This document shows, one piece after another, positions 1 through 11,644 of a stretch of 64,000 nt of DNA. Location: the NCBI GenBank assembly GCA_905160935.1, contig CAJHZI010000382.1, positions 780,501 through 844,500 on the forward strand. Reading direction: 5' to 3'. The notes under the pieces are model-generated. The model saw only the letters and a list, made by a program, of their open reading frames with translations, was not told the DNA's origin and made no database searches. The position numbers and the translations under genes were made by a program. How positions within the stretch are numbered: the first letter of the stretch is position 1; every line of letters starts with the position of its first letter. This stretch comes from Enchytraeus crypticus. Its lineage: Eukaryota; Annelida; Clitellata; Enchytraeida; Enchytraeidae.

Positions 1-27
1 GATTGGCTGGTTGAATGACCAACTAAC

Positions 28-290
28 TGCCCTCTGACTGATAAAACCTGACTGACTAGCACTCTGACTGAGCAGTCTAGACAGGCTGACTAGCACTCTG
101 ACTGATCAGTCTAGACTGGCTGGCTAGCACTCTGCCTGATCAGTCTAGACTGGTTGACTAGCACTCTGACTGACCAGTCTAGACTGGCTGACTAGCACTC
201 TGACTGACCAGTCTAGACTGGCTGACTAGCACTCTGACTGATCAGTCTAGACTGGCTGGCTAGCACTCTGACTGACTGTCTGACTAACGT
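28..290. repeat. 34-bp minisatellite in SNX25-like intron
   Basis: Units starting GCACTCTGACTG recur every 34 bases at 59, 93, 127, 161, 195, 229 and 263, with degenerate flanks. The array ends about 45 bases before the 3' splice site at 333 and is full of CTGAC/CTGAT motifs. Confidence 0.9.
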
Positions 291-333
291 GGCTTGGTAG
301 GTGATTGAGTTTGATTGGATTGATTGATTGTAG

Positions 334-482
334 AGTGACGAGGATTCCATACCACTTCATATAATGCTGCTCTTGATGGATGAAGTGTTTGATCTGAAGA
401 CGCGTAACCAATGGCTACGAAGAAGAATTGTGACTATACTTCAGCAGATAGCTAAGACAATGTTTGGAGATAGTATTAACAG
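334..482 (+). CDS. SNX25: SNX25-like exon a
   Basis: Starts in phase 0 after ATTGTAG and encodes SDEDSIPLHIMLLLMDEVFD onward for 49 codons plus AG, before the donor GTATTG. Upstream exons are outside the window. Confidence 0.87.
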
Positions 483-1993
483 GTATTGCGTGGTCTCTAT
501 GGTTTTATTTTAATGTTATTATGCAAACGCTGATATATAGTGCAATGATTGGAGGCTTTACTAACAATGAATTATTAACAGTGTTCACATTATAGCATTA
601 TTAACTGAAATATTAACTGTAGATTCTTCAAAGTACTCTTTGTGAGCAGCGTTAGTGTCATTTAAATTGTAAATGTTCCTCACGTTTTCCTCCCTGACGT
701 CTTTCACGTACACGTATGTTAACGTTAGCTCTCTATTGTTATGATCTTGATTTATTAGGAGGATCGTAGAGACAGTGATCTATATGAACGTTAGCTCTCT
801 ATTGTTATGATCTTGATTTGTTAGGAGGATCGTAGAGACAGTGACCTATATGAACGTTAGCTCTCTATTGTTATGATCTTGATTTGTTAGGAGGATCGTG
901 GAGACAGTGGCCTATATGACGGCGCCCGATCAGATCGCCGAGTACATTCGTCACTTCAGAGACTCTCACTGGCCTAACGGTACGAGGGCCGAAGCTCAGC
1001 CCGAGCGAGATCTGAACACTAAGATGAGATGTAGAGTCGTGTGCAAGTCTAAACTGTACGGGCATTTCTCAGGTTCGTCTATTTATCATGAGCTTTTTGT
1101 CATAAACCTGTAGAGCTAAGTTTAAAGTATGTTTTCCTGCCACAAGTGAACTATCGCAGACAGTCTGGCTGGATTCGCTTCACGACTTCCAGGCCATCAA
1201 GCAAGCGTTCTCAGTAGGCAGTGCACTGAGAGAGGGGAACTTATTACGGATGTCGTCAATATTAACTGATACAGCTATCACTGCAGATAACAAGATATCT
1301 GCAGATCGGCAAGATACTCACCGCGGATCAGATGGTGCGGGTTCAAATCCTGGGCTCGCCCGTCACTGATATCGCTTTCGAGTGAGAAAACTGACGTTAA
1401 CCGTAGCTTTACCAGCTTTATACATGTCAGCTAAGGTGTATTACGAGAAAGTGCGGGAAATTTGAAATTTGAACCTACCGATTACTGCTAGTCTTAAGAA
1501 ACGACTGACGCAGATAAGGCAGTGAAGAGACTTGTAGCCATGTTTTACTTAGACCATTTGATCGTTCACATTCTACGCATGTCAAATGTTGCCGGTACAC
1601 CGATTGTGGCCTTATGCCACTTAATTGCTTGTCCTCTTCGCGCTACTGTGGTATTTAAAATTTAGCTAGACTCTGTAGGAAGTTCATGTATTGATTGATT
1701 TGCTGATGCTAATGAATTAATTACATAAGAACTATATTACCGTACATTTCTGATCGACAGAGGAGCTTCAGCATCTGATCGGATCAGAGACGACCCGGCA
1801 GGGTGTGATGCTTGTCTTCAGCATGTTCCAGCATCGACAGTTCAACCGACGACTTGTCTATGTAGTGCTAGAAGGGCTTCTAGAGACTATCTTCCCAGAT
1901 AACAAATTCGACGAAACCTTCCGGAAGATACATTCCACGTCTCCTAGGGTTGTAGCCGTGAAGAAAGACAAAAAATCGTTTGTAAAGACGTAG
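334..1993 (+). CDS. SNX25: Sorting nexin, SNX25-like, C-terminal three exons (gene span)
   Basis: Three exons (334-482, 891-1072, 1761-1993) join in phase into 187 residues ending at a TAG. The first exon gives MDEVFDLKTRNQWLRRRIV, the second RIVETVAYMTAPDQIAEYIR then HFRDSHWPNG, the third LIGSETTRQGVMLVFSMFQ then NRRLVYVVLEGLLETIFP. This is the nexin C-terminal domain that follows the PXA, RGS and PX domains in the SNX13/14/19/25 group; these proteins bind endosomal phosphoinositides and act in endosome or ER-contact trafficking. The DLKxRNQWLRRR and WPNG blocks fit SNX25 best, by memory of the family and not by alignment. The N-terminal domains lie before position 1. The protein ends with a lysine-rich tail. 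A 34-bp repeat fills the intron before the first exon, and a 66-bp triplication overlaps the second exon's acceptor. Very sure of the group, fairly sure of SNX25. Confidence 0.9.
715..920 (+). repeat. 66-bp tandem triplication across a 3' splice site
   Basis: Units starting GTTAGCTCTCTATTG occur at 724, 790 and 856. Each holds an intron end, an AG acceptor and the first codons of SNX25-like exon b. Exon-like sequence follows the AG at 759, 825 and 891 in turn; only the last copy continues into the real exon. Confidence 0.93.
891..1072 (+). CDS. SNX25: SNX25-like exon b
   Basis: G completes the arginine codon begun by AG in the previous exon, then 60 codons, then one base before the donor GTTCGT. 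It encodes the IVETV...WPNG part of the nexin C domain. Its acceptor TTTGTTAG is the third of three tandem copies; 891 is chosen because only this copy continues into the long conserved frame. Confidence 0.88.
1281..1424 (+). repeat. SINE-A copy 1 (tRNA-derived)
   Basis: Carries the B-box-like GGTTCAAATCC and the family tail CTGACGTTAAC...TTTACCAGCTTTAT. It begins with a short inverted repeat, CTGCAGATA / TATCTGCAG. About 45 bases of LINE 3' end (GTAGGCAGTGCACTGAGAGA) lie just before it at about 1205-1240. In the SNX25-like intron. Confidence 0.75.
1462..1668 (+). repeat. SINE-D copy 1
   Basis: Shares GAAACGACT...GCAGAT..GGCAGTGAA and GTTGTGGCCTT...CCTCT...CTACTGTGG blocks with the copies at 9893 and 63566. 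A long interspersed repeat; the family name is mine. It contains a B-box-like stretch near its start. Confidence 0.65.
1761..1993 (+). CDS. SNX25: SNX25-like last coding exon
   Basis: AG completes a glutamate codon after the acceptor GATCGACAG, followed by 76 residues and TAG at 1991-1993. It carries the conserved GSETTR, FQHRQFNRRLVYVVLEG and FPDNKFDETF blocks and ends in KKDKKSFVKT. Confidence 0.9.
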
Positions 1994-4900
1994 CATTGTG
2001 TGTCATCACACACAGTATTGCAGTGGTATTCGGGTATAATGAAATTTTCAATGTTGTTATAGTTGTTGTTGTTGTCAAACAAGCCAATTTACATGTAATA
2101 ATGTTATCAGAATAGCAAAACGTAAGCCAGTCCGTTCTGTGATGCTGTTGCCTCGTTTCTGTATTGAAGGTTGTGTAATCGTATCAGTGGTACAAGATAA
2201 GCTTTAATTTACTGAACTACTGCATGTTCTGTACGTTTTCTATGATCCGTGTTCATCAGAACTGCTAGATGTTGCTAAGATTCATCGGTGGATCAACTCA
2301 TCGTTTTTAAGTTGAGCGTGAGGATTAGAAGTACTTTGAGTAATTTTTCTTTTGAGTCTTGACTCCCCTAGAAGTGATGCATGTTGCTGTTCGCTTATAA
2401 ATTTTGTAGCTCCAAAGTGTTATAATGTCCCTTCTGTGATAAAAGCATATTCGACACATATAGCTGTTTTTATATGTTAATTAAGAAAGCAATTTCTTCG
2501 CTTGTAATTCGTTAGCTTCACGTTTTATTTAACCTGAAAACTTTCCTATTTTCTGAGCTCCTTAAAGTAAGATAAAGGCGACACCAATTTGCTTTGCGGT
2601 ACTATTTTTGTAGCTCTAGCTTATGGTTATCGCATCAATTTATATTTTTAATTTAGAAACTTAGAAATTTTGAAACTTTGTAAAACATAAAGTGGCTTTA
2701 TATTAAGAAATATTAATATATGTCTTATTGGCATACTATTGGATATCAAAACATGACTGAACTGAATATGTTTTAGCATACATGTAAAATTAGGATTATA
2801 TTTGGAAGTCCTTTTGTTTTGCAAAATTTTTTTGAATATTGACTTTTTGTATCTGAATTCGAAAGTACATTATTTGATAGATATATGGTTTCTTACGGAA
2901 AGAATGAGGAAAACAACGTGGAATGTGGGTAAATGTAAAAAGTACACTCATTATTCAGACTGTTCGACAATAGTGTTTTAGTTGGTACACTTTTGAGATT
3001 AAGAGTTACTATTGAAACTGATTCACGTAGTAAATTTAGTTGTGTATTTCTGATAGTGAATTAATATTCAGTGAATTCAATGGATATCATGTGCTTCTGC
3101 ATTTACCTAGTAGGCCTTTTGTTTTACGAATGTAGTTGTTAGTGGTATGCATTTGAAAATGTATTTTATCTGCGATTGTTGTGTGCTATGCAACTATTTT
3201 TTTTGTCTTATTGTAATTCTAGACTTTCTGTTGGCTGAGATCTATAACTTAAAATTAATCAAACACGAGTCTGCTAATGCCATCATGGAAGTGCGTAGAA
3301 TATTTGAATTAGGTTCCAAATCCACTCTGTTGAATGCATTCCTGGTGGACAATTTTTTCTGCATGTTAAAGGAACATCATATTGGTCGTAAGTTGTTTAA
3401 AGTATACTATACAGAATTTGACTGAAGTCATCTTGATGTCAAATTTGAATTCTGTTGATATGTATATGTACAGGTCTTTATGTTCAATGAAGAGAATTGT
3501 AGCACTCATTGGAAGCTAGGCGTATCGATGTTCCATGTGATATAGCTGAACGCATTTAGGCAAAGATTACCAGTTCCACGTGTACAACTGGCAATTTATA
3601 TGCGAGCAATTTTATGCTAAGCTGTGACTTTTTAATTAACCATTACTGATATGGCTGCGTATGAAAATATAAATACTTAAAATATGCATATATACGTACA
3701 AATATAGTACAATATATTTTATTTAGACATGAGTAAATTGCAATAATACTTTCAATTTCAGTTTTATTCAGCAGATTGTTAATCATAAAACTTGTCCTAG
3801 GCGTAACTTCTTTCACATGTTATGTTGCGCTTAAGTAACCCATTTAATTTTTCTGCTGTAGTGTAGCTTTTGCCGTCGTTTACTAGAACCAGACTTAAAG
3901 TTAGCAGCGCTTCTCTGAATAGTAAAACATTCTACTTAACTTCGGTTGTAACTCTAAATGGCTTAACGAATATCTTCTGTTGTTTTGTAACTGCAAGGAA
4001 CTCTGCCGTAATGTTATGGAATAATTAATCAGCTGTTACCGAATATTAATATTATTATATTTAGTAAAATTGGATATCCACTCACTTGGAAAACTAACAC
4101 TTAAAAAATTCAGTTGAATTAAAAATTGTCAGACAAATATAAAACTCTGTAGCTTGTTGCACTGGTTTTCGACTTGGCTAGTACCTTGATGGCTCATACT
4201 GATGCTGTTAGTTTGAAATTTTAAGTAGTGTAGTATCAACTGTTACTAAACTGTTCCTACCTGTCGCTGGTAGAGTTTTAAAAAGTAACTATAAGTCACA
4301 TGTGAGGCAGGCAATATTGATGTTAACTGAAGTTAAGCACGCTCTATAAGTGAAGTGATCATCCGTGATGATATCTGTGACATAAAATGCCATATGTTTA
4401 ACCCGTTAGATGGTTTATGGTCACTTTTCTATTTGACTGGTCCTGTCCCGAGATTTGAAGTCTTCGAAAATATTGCCCGGAATAGTGATCCATAACCTCA
4501 GTGCTATTTAAAACGTCTCTGCATTCACTGAACATCATAAAGACGAACCATTGCCAGCTCCTCTGGTAAGGTCAGAAGTTTGGTGTGAGAGTCAGCCATA
4601 TTATCCGCTATATTTTTGGCCGCGTATGTTGTGGTATGTAATCTTTGATTCTATGTAAATATAGACCTGTTATTACTAAACAAATTAAGTTAAGTTTGTT
4701 TACTTTATACAAAATGCGGGATCTTGTAATGTAGAAGAATGTTATTAGAATAATCTACAAATCCTTTATCACAGGATTTACCGATTATTCTATTAATAGC
4801 ATAATCTTTTTTTCTGAATTTGTATGCGGTTTTACGCTTGAGTATCTTCTGTATTTAAATGTCAGAATTATTTTTTCGAAATGGATTACAAGAATTAAAT

Positions 4901-5609
4901 CAAAGGTTTATTTAAATGAATCTGCATGTAAATTGCGAAGAATATTAGAAATCTCTCCTTTGAGTCTCTGATTCTATATCAAACATGCTACAAGTTTAAA
5001 TTGTATTAAACCTGTTAAAATCTTTCTCTATTATTCTGTTCTTCTCTTGAAGTAATTAGAACTATGACATAGTTCTGCTGTGTTTCCTATATTTTGTTGT
5101 AGTTTTCAATATCGTACAAGAGAAAACTTCTGAAGTTTCTGGTGCAGCGTCGTATTTTTTGTTAATATTTTAACTGAGATATCAGTTACATCGTTGGAGC
5201 AAACCATTACAGCTTCGTTACAGATCATTCCATGGTCGATGTGTAATTCGTTATTGTAAAATGTGTCATTTTGAAAAATGTGATAAGATATAAGCTTGAT
5301 ATAATAATGTATTCTTTCTGCTAATATAGGAGATAAGTCTTTAGAAAATAAGCATAGCAACTCTCGTTGAATAGGCAAATGCATGAGTCTCAGTATTAAT
5401 GGACGCTTTTATGCGTTCAAATAATGTTAGCATAGAGAGAGAATGCAGGTAGACCCTATATTAATCTAATATCGTGCTATAGTTTAAGATTATTTTTTAT
5501 TGTTTCTTGTCGGTTAGTTAACAAGTTCGCAGCCCCATTCATGTGTAAATATTGTACAGTCAAACTATTTTATGACTATGAGCTGATGTTGTGCTGCTGT
5601 TGCCTTCGA
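1994..5609. other. SNX25-like 3' flank, no recognisable gene
   Basis: AT-rich sequence with no conserved reading frame. The first part must include the 3' untranslated region of the sorting nexin; no clear polyadenylation site was picked out. A 92-codon frame at 3147-3425 has AT-driven composition and no family resemblance. Confidence 0.6.
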
Positions 5610-5841
5610 CGTTGTTCTAGCGATGTTTCACTGTGTCTATGCTGCTCTGTGACTCAGCGTTGTTCTAGTGATGTTTTACTGTGTCTATGCTGCTCTGTGA
5701 CTCAGCGTTGTTCTAGCGATGTTTTACTATGTCTATGCTGCTCTGTGACGCAGCGTTGTTCTAGCGATGTTTTACTATGTCTATGCTGCTCTGTGACGCC
5801 GCGTTGTTCTAGCGATGTTTTACTATGTCTATGCTGCTCTG
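5610..5841 (+). repeat. 48-bp minisatellite with open frame
   Basis: Five units begin CGTTGTTCTAG at 5610, 5658, 5706, 5754 and 5802. The period is divisible by three, so one plus frame (5541-5873) stays open and reads as a cysteine- and serine-rich 16-residue repeat. Probably non-coding. Confidence 0.9.
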
Positions 5842-7570
5842 CTGTGTCGCCGTGTACAATGATGATACAATAATGATCAGTGATTTAACGTCTGTGTCGT
5901 ACTGCAATGATGCTGTCAGAGTTCAACTCTGCTGTTCAATTATTAAGGTTTTCTAATGCTCACGTAGTGAAAGAAAGTACGGATTTATTATATGCTACAT
6001 TTTATTTGCTGTACGGCCTATATCAGCGAAGAGAGTTAAAGCTATGTATGTTGGCTTTAAAAAGTGTAAACACAACTTAAGAAAATAGTTATAGGTATAA
6101 AATGCTGCACTGACAGTGAACTTGGATCTTGCTTTATCTTTCTACTTATCTTTCCTGCCATCTCATAAAATTATTCTTTATTGTTCTTGATATCAGAGCC
6201 GGCATGTTCAGGAGCTTCTCACTCTTCTGTAATAGACTTATTTTTGTAAACCTTAAGCGATAAATCGGTGGGTAGTGGTGTACGTTGGAGGGACGTTCCG
6301 AACATCATAATAGGACGAGGAAATGGATATTAAACCTTGAATGTTACTACTTTTACTCCAGGTTTAGAATCCAAAAGTTTGATACGCGATTCGAGCAGAA
6401 ATCATCATGTTAATTGCTCCCCAGTTACGCAATATTTTTCATTTTATAAGAGCAACTGAAGCAGTTGAATCACTGTGAAATTATCTAGAGCCCCATTTTA
6501 CTTCTCTTATTAATATTTTCACCTGTCCTCATCATCATCGCCATTATTGATATGGCAGTAAACCCAATTCGAATCTCAAGAGAAACGTTAGTTTTATAAG
6601 ACCGGATTTAATATTGTAATTAATATAAGATTTAATCATTGATGAGCTCTGATATGCTGTAGCTGTTGTATCTGTTAGTGCCCGGTTCCACAGATGATGT
6701 TTGGGACGTCTCTAGCGGTATACACAAGTTTTAAACACTTAGAATATATAAGATTTTTCAATGCATTGGCCCCACGGAAGGAACGAGTTCATAACCTGTT
6801 TACTCCATTAGCCAGGATAAATATAGATCTAAGTAGAAGTTAAATAGATAAATGTAAAATAGTTTAAAAGTATAGAGGTCTATGTTTGCTTGAGTTTCTT
6901 ATTCCCACTAACAAAACATAAAAAATTATATTCATGCTTTCTCAGTTTTCAAGAGAATAATTTAAGCAACATCCTCTGTTTTAATAATTGTTAATATTTA
7001 TTTAGATGTTTACTGAATGTAATCTAGGCCTTGTTCGTATAGAAGTATTACCTCTAAAATTTGTGTAAGTGCTGTGCATGTGTATATCGTATATTATATG
7101 ACGCCATTATAATGCACTATGCGATAGACTATTTTACGCTTCGATATATTGTATATTTTACATATTGTACATAATTTGAGCAATTTAATTGCAATATTTA
7201 TTTGTAGGCTGTAGTCATTGATAGCAAAAGTGTTAGGTATTTGCAAAATTAGCAAAGGGTTTATTTGTTTGCCGATCAAGCGTGGACCCACCAGGTTAAT
7301 TGCAGGTGAAGCATTTAACTTTATGGTTATTTTCGCTTACTTTTGCGTAGGAATAATTTATCTGTGAAGGTTTTGTGAGTTCTATCACTTTGAAACGTTC
7401 TCGTCATCTGACCAAACTAGTTTTTGGACTTGAAGCCTCCTAGCTTGATGGAATGCGTCCAACCGACTAATCCGTCTAACCCGAGGCCGTACACAAAGAT
7501 CATAGCAATTAATGCTTAGTGGTACCGTAATCATTGGACGTTATGTTTCCTGTGTGGAGGGCATTCTAAT
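5842..7570. other. Intergenic, no gene seen
   Basis: AT-rich sequence without exon-like frames. A stretch near 6320-6350 (AGGAAATGGATATTAAACCT) resembles the tail of the (ATT)n-ended SINE fragments at 21782 and 52795. Confidence 0.5.
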
Positions 7571-7868
7571 GATGCATCCTGTCTAGAGAGCATGCTAATG
7601 ATGCATCCTGTCTTGAGAGCATGATAATGATGCGTTCTGTCTAGAGAGCATGCTAATGATGCGTCCTGTCTAGAGAGCATGCTAATTATGCATCCTGTCT
7701 AGAGAGCATGCTAATAATGCAGCATGTCTAGAGAGCATGTTAATGATGCGTCCTGTCTAGAGAGCATGCTAATGATGCGTCCTGTCTAGAGAACATGCTA
7801 ATGATGCGTCCTGTCTAAAGAGCATGCTAATGATGCATGATGTCTAGAGAACATGCTAATAATGTGTC
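7571..7868. repeat. 29-bp minisatellite
   Basis: About ten units of GATGCATCCTGTCTAGAGAG followed by CATGCTAAT, with scattered substitutions. Confidence 0.92.
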
Positions 7869-7889
7869 CTGTCATACATGTAGAAAATG

Positions 7890-7985
7890 CTAATAACGGG
7901 CGCTGGATTTGAATTGCACATGCGAATCATCTGTCCGACAACTAAACCGTATGCTACCGGCTTTGACTGAAATAATATAAAAGTT
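7890..7985 (-). repeat. tRNA-like SINE head
   Basis: On the minus strand a B-box-like ATTCAAATCCAGC follows an A-box-like TAGCATACGGTTTAGTTG. Cloverleaf pairing is poor, so this is a SINE relic and not a tRNA gene. Confidence 0.45.
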
Positions 7986-8379
7986 TATTTTGTAATCTAA
8001 ACCCGATTCCGCTGTAACCGACGGCAAGACTATCCGAGCAGGAATATGTATGGACAAGTTTTTGAGACTTATAAAAAATATATTTTTAGCGGAAATTGAA
8101 TCCTATATTTTCGCCATAGAGTAGAGGTGCTTGAGATTAGAGCCGTTACTGTAAATGTATGTTGAGTATATTTATGAAATGATAGATCTTATTTCTTAAT
8201 ATTTAACGTTTAACTGTACAATTGTTATATCTGGTGATTCAGTCAAAACCCAGTGTGTGTAATATAAGATAATTTTATCAAGTTTTCTGTGTTTCTACAA
8301 ATTGTATTGTAAACTGGATTGCAATTAAATATTTAAACATAACTTCTTACTTTCGCTCGCTCTCCTTCTTTCTATCACT

Positions 8380-8383
8380 CTAG

Positions 8384-8416
<33 letters not shown>

Positions 8417-8433
8417 ATCTCTATCTCTCTCTT

Positions 8434-8473
<40 letters not shown>
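8380..8473. repeat. (CT)n microsatellite
   Basis: Long CTCT tract with a few interruptions. The bases from here to about 9290 show no recognisable gene. Confidence 0.95.
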
Positions 8474-8476
<3 letters not shown>

Positions 8477-9329
8477 AGTGTAATGACAAAACATTTCTTC
8501 AGAGTTAAAACTTAAAAGCCTATTTAACGTCAGTGTCATCACACCGCATGATATGTGTGAGGTGAGAGCGGCGAGAGCTTGATGTGAAGGCTGTGATCGG
8601 CGTGAGCATATTTGGGCCTAATACAAGAACTGATTTGCGCATGTGAGTCACCTCTTGTAAGTGAGACTGTATACTTAAAATAATAATTAAAACTTTACTA
8701 GAATCTTGTGTAAGCTTTTGGGGTCTATTTACGGTACAAGAATCCTGTGTAAGCTTTTGGGTATGCGTGAGAAGTGTTTTTAAGTCAGATGTGTGAAAAA
8801 TATAGAAATGCTTAATAGCATTAAATCAGTGATGTACTGTAGATTTTATATAACTCTGTTAACGTTGCAAATTGTCTCAAACAACTAAACTATAGACGAC
8901 ATGTCAGACATTTAAAACATGCAGGGTTTAATTAATGAGCTATGAAGAAAATAGAATAAAAATAATATCAATATACGATTCACAGAACTACATTCTACAA
9001 ATGTTGCACATCTAACAACCATTCTATTAATTCTCTAGAACATTCTGTACATTCAAGCACATTGCTTACACATGATACTTTAGCGCTATTATGTTAAGCT
9101 ATAAAGCTATTAATAAGGCTATGTTTAACACCTTGTTACTTAGAACACTGGATAATGTCTGAAAGGTTGGAGTGGGGTTTGAATCCAATGGCCCATTACT
9201 TACCTTATTTTTAAATAATCATCCAGCGGGTACTTGCTTCTCAAATTATGCACGAAGCAGCAAAACTTTTTCTTAAGAATACCTATTCAGAATATAGTTA
9301 CAGTAGTTTCAAGCATTTCAGTATACTGC

Positions 9330-9460
9330 TGCTTAATCTACAGCACAACCTAGGGTACCTATTAGGTGTATGAAGCCAGATTAGCCTAGAGTAGCAACTA
9401 GACTTTTGTAGCTAACTGCAGCACAACCTAGAGTAGCAACTAGGCGTTTGTCGCTAACTT
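9330..9460. repeat. Imperfect tandem duplication
   Basis: The block CAGCACAACCTAG..T...AACTAG recurs twice about 75 bases apart, with intervening AGCCTAGAGTAGCAACTAG copies. Confidence 0.6.
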
Positions 9461-9892
9461 CATTTATCTTTAAATATCGATCAATCTGCAGGAAAAATCA
9501 ATGACCTATTATCACAAAACAGAGGATTGAAAACGTAATTGAAATCAAATTCATCTCTGCTGCCTAGTTGTACATCCTTAATAACACCCCAATATACAAA
9601 ACTAAGTAGATGTTTTACTGTTATAGGAGGCCCTACAGGCAACTTCAGTGAATATTAATTTTATTCTAATTTTCTATGGGTGAATTAACGGAACATATTT
9701 CTACGCGATGCACATCGAATCACATGAAGAAATGAAACAAGAATGCTTAGCGCTTACGTCAAATAACATCAAAAACATCAAAATTTGCAAAGTTAATTGA
9801 GTATATTAACTATGGAATGCGTAGGAAGAAAATCAATTGAGGATGTTAGCTATTGAATGCGTCTGCAGTTGTTGAATAGCCTGGTGAGTCAA

Positions 9893-10085
9893 GCACTTGA
9901 TAGTGCAAACCAACCGAAATCTGCACTAGTTCTCAGGAGGCAACTAAAGCAGATACGACAGTGAAGGACAATTTGCTCTGCCTAGTACTATTGTGTTCTA
10001 GAACAACAGTTCGCTCAGAATTATGATTTTAAAGAAGCTTCTGCCACATCGGCTGTGGTTTTTACGAAGCTAAGCTAACCACATA
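9893..10085 (+). repeat. SINE-D copy 2
   Basis: Diverged copy sharing the GGCAACTAAAGCAGATACGA and GGCTGTGG blocks with the other SINE-D copies. Confidence 0.5.
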
Positions 10086-10357
10086 ACATCATATTCACCA
10101 CAGAATTGTTGAGAAAAAGTTAAGAAAGTTTCTGATCGATTACTAGGTTATTTGCAATCTACTGAACAAAGAATTTGCTATCTCTAGCTTATGATAGGAA
10201 AGAATTGACGAATTTAAATCACATACTTGAATATTAACTGATGTGAGAAAATTATATATATACTGTAGACGTCCATAAGATCACAATAGCACGACCATGT
10301 TTTTTGTAAACAATGAAATAAAGAAAAATGGCTCTAAGTTTCCATCCTGTATTCAAT

Positions 10358-10552
10358 AAAAAAGTAAAGTAAACACTCATTATAGTGAATAATCAACTAT
10401 GTTGATATATTTATCACTTTTAAAACCACATGTTTAATCTGTTAGGCAATTTAGACCATTTTCCGTATAACCAGTCCAGTGAATGTCCGAGATTTTACTC
10501 TCAGATCAGCGCAGCTGGGATTCGAACCCCCGAGGGTTCAATTCATCTCAGG
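10358..10552 (-). repeat. SINE-B copy 1 (tRNA-derived)
   Basis: Reverse complement of the family body: conserved GATTCGAACCC (B box in antisense), ATTCACTGGACTGG in antisense, and the tail CACTATAATG..TGTTTACTTT in antisense. Confidence 0.8.
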
Positions 10553-10697
10553 AATACAATGCTATAGTCTTATTCAAACAGGCTTCGTACCAGAAACTAC
10601 CCTACTTGGAGCAGAATTTATCTAAATACAACCGAATACGGAGTCTCATTAGCTATTAATATTTATTTAACATTAGCTATTTACATTATTAACACTT

Positions 10698-10824
10698 CGA
10701 TAGTCGATAAGATGCTCGATCGCGGATCAGTAGATGCGGGTTCAAATCCAGGGCTCGCCCGTCACTGACATCGCTTTCGAGTGAGGAAACTGACGTTAAC
10801 CTTAGCTTAGCTTTACTTTTATTT
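10698..10824 (+). repeat. SINE-A copy 2, 5'-truncated
   Basis: Begins near the A-box region (GATAAGATGCTCGATCGCGG), keeps GGTTCAAATCC and GGCTCGCCCGTCACTGACAT, and ends in GACGTTAACCTTAGCTT. Confidence 0.82.
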
Positions 10825-11159
10825 TGTGACTATTGCTATAAAGTTTCACATAATCTGTATGACCCTCATTATGGCCACACAGGTTAAACTGCTAGATTCA
10901 ATTATGAATTTGGCAAGCTAACAAGCCCATTAATGCGTGTGTACTGAGCATCTGATAACAAATGTTCAAGGTAAGTAGAAAATGTGCAAGGTACACCTGT
11001 AAGTCGGTTGTGGAAATTAAACTAATTACAGCACTAAACGCGCTCCTCAATTTTACGCAATCTCATTTCAATTTTGAACTTATTTTTACCTCATCTTTTA
11101 CATACTTCATAACGGTATTATTGTTCTGCTTGGGCCGTTAGTATATGTACTACAGATAG

Positions 11160-11365
11160 TGCTGAGGCGGAATCTGTCGTGGTCTCTAGTGTACTGAGGC
11201 GGAGTCTGTAGTACTGAGGTAGAGTCATTAGTACTAAGTTGGAGTCTCTAATGTTGAGGCGTGGTCATTAATGTTGAGGCGTGGTCTCTAATGTTGAGGC
11301 GTGGTCTCTAATGTTGAAGCGTGGTCTCTAATGCTGAGGCGTGGTCTCTAATGCTGAGGCGGAGC
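11160..11365. repeat. 20-bp minisatellite at transporter 3' end
   Basis: About ten units of GTTGAGGCGTGGTCTCTAAT and variants. The inner units overlap the last codons and the stop codon of the SLC38A11-like gene on the minus strand. Confidence 0.9.
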
Positions 11366-11644
11366 TCGTAGTCGTGAGATCCATGGACCTTCAGTGTGAT
11401 TCTGACGTCCTTTAGATTGAGCAATCCCAGTGAGGCAGTAAGCGGGTTCTGATCCATGACCACATCGAATTCCTTGCGTCATCTCCAAAACAGCCATAAC
11501 GCCTCCCACAACGAACACAGCGACCCCGAATAATGCGGTCAGAAGCGCTGGAAGATTCTTTGAACTCAGTATTTTCTCGTTCTGTAGTTTTAGTACGCAA
11601 GCAGCCGGGTAGATAAATGCTAGAGGAGCCGCATTCAAAACACC
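11348..11644 (-). CDS. SLC38A11: SLC38A11-like exon 13 (end)
   Basis: [20 protein letters not shown], two hydrophobic helices, then a cysteine-bearing outer tail ([14 protein letters not shown]) and a TAG at 11348-11350. The last codons fall inside the 20-bp minisatellite. Confidence 0.92.
   Translation of the reverse strand, partial: GVLNAAPLAFIYPAACVLKLQNEKILSSKNLPALLTALFGVAVFVVGGVMAVLEMTQGIRCGHGSEPAYCLTGIAQSKGRQNHTEGPWISRLRAPPQH

Noticed and set aside
3147-3425. 92-codon plus frame after the sorting nexin
   Set aside because: AT-driven composition, no conserved motif; lies in the presumed 3' UTR or beyond.
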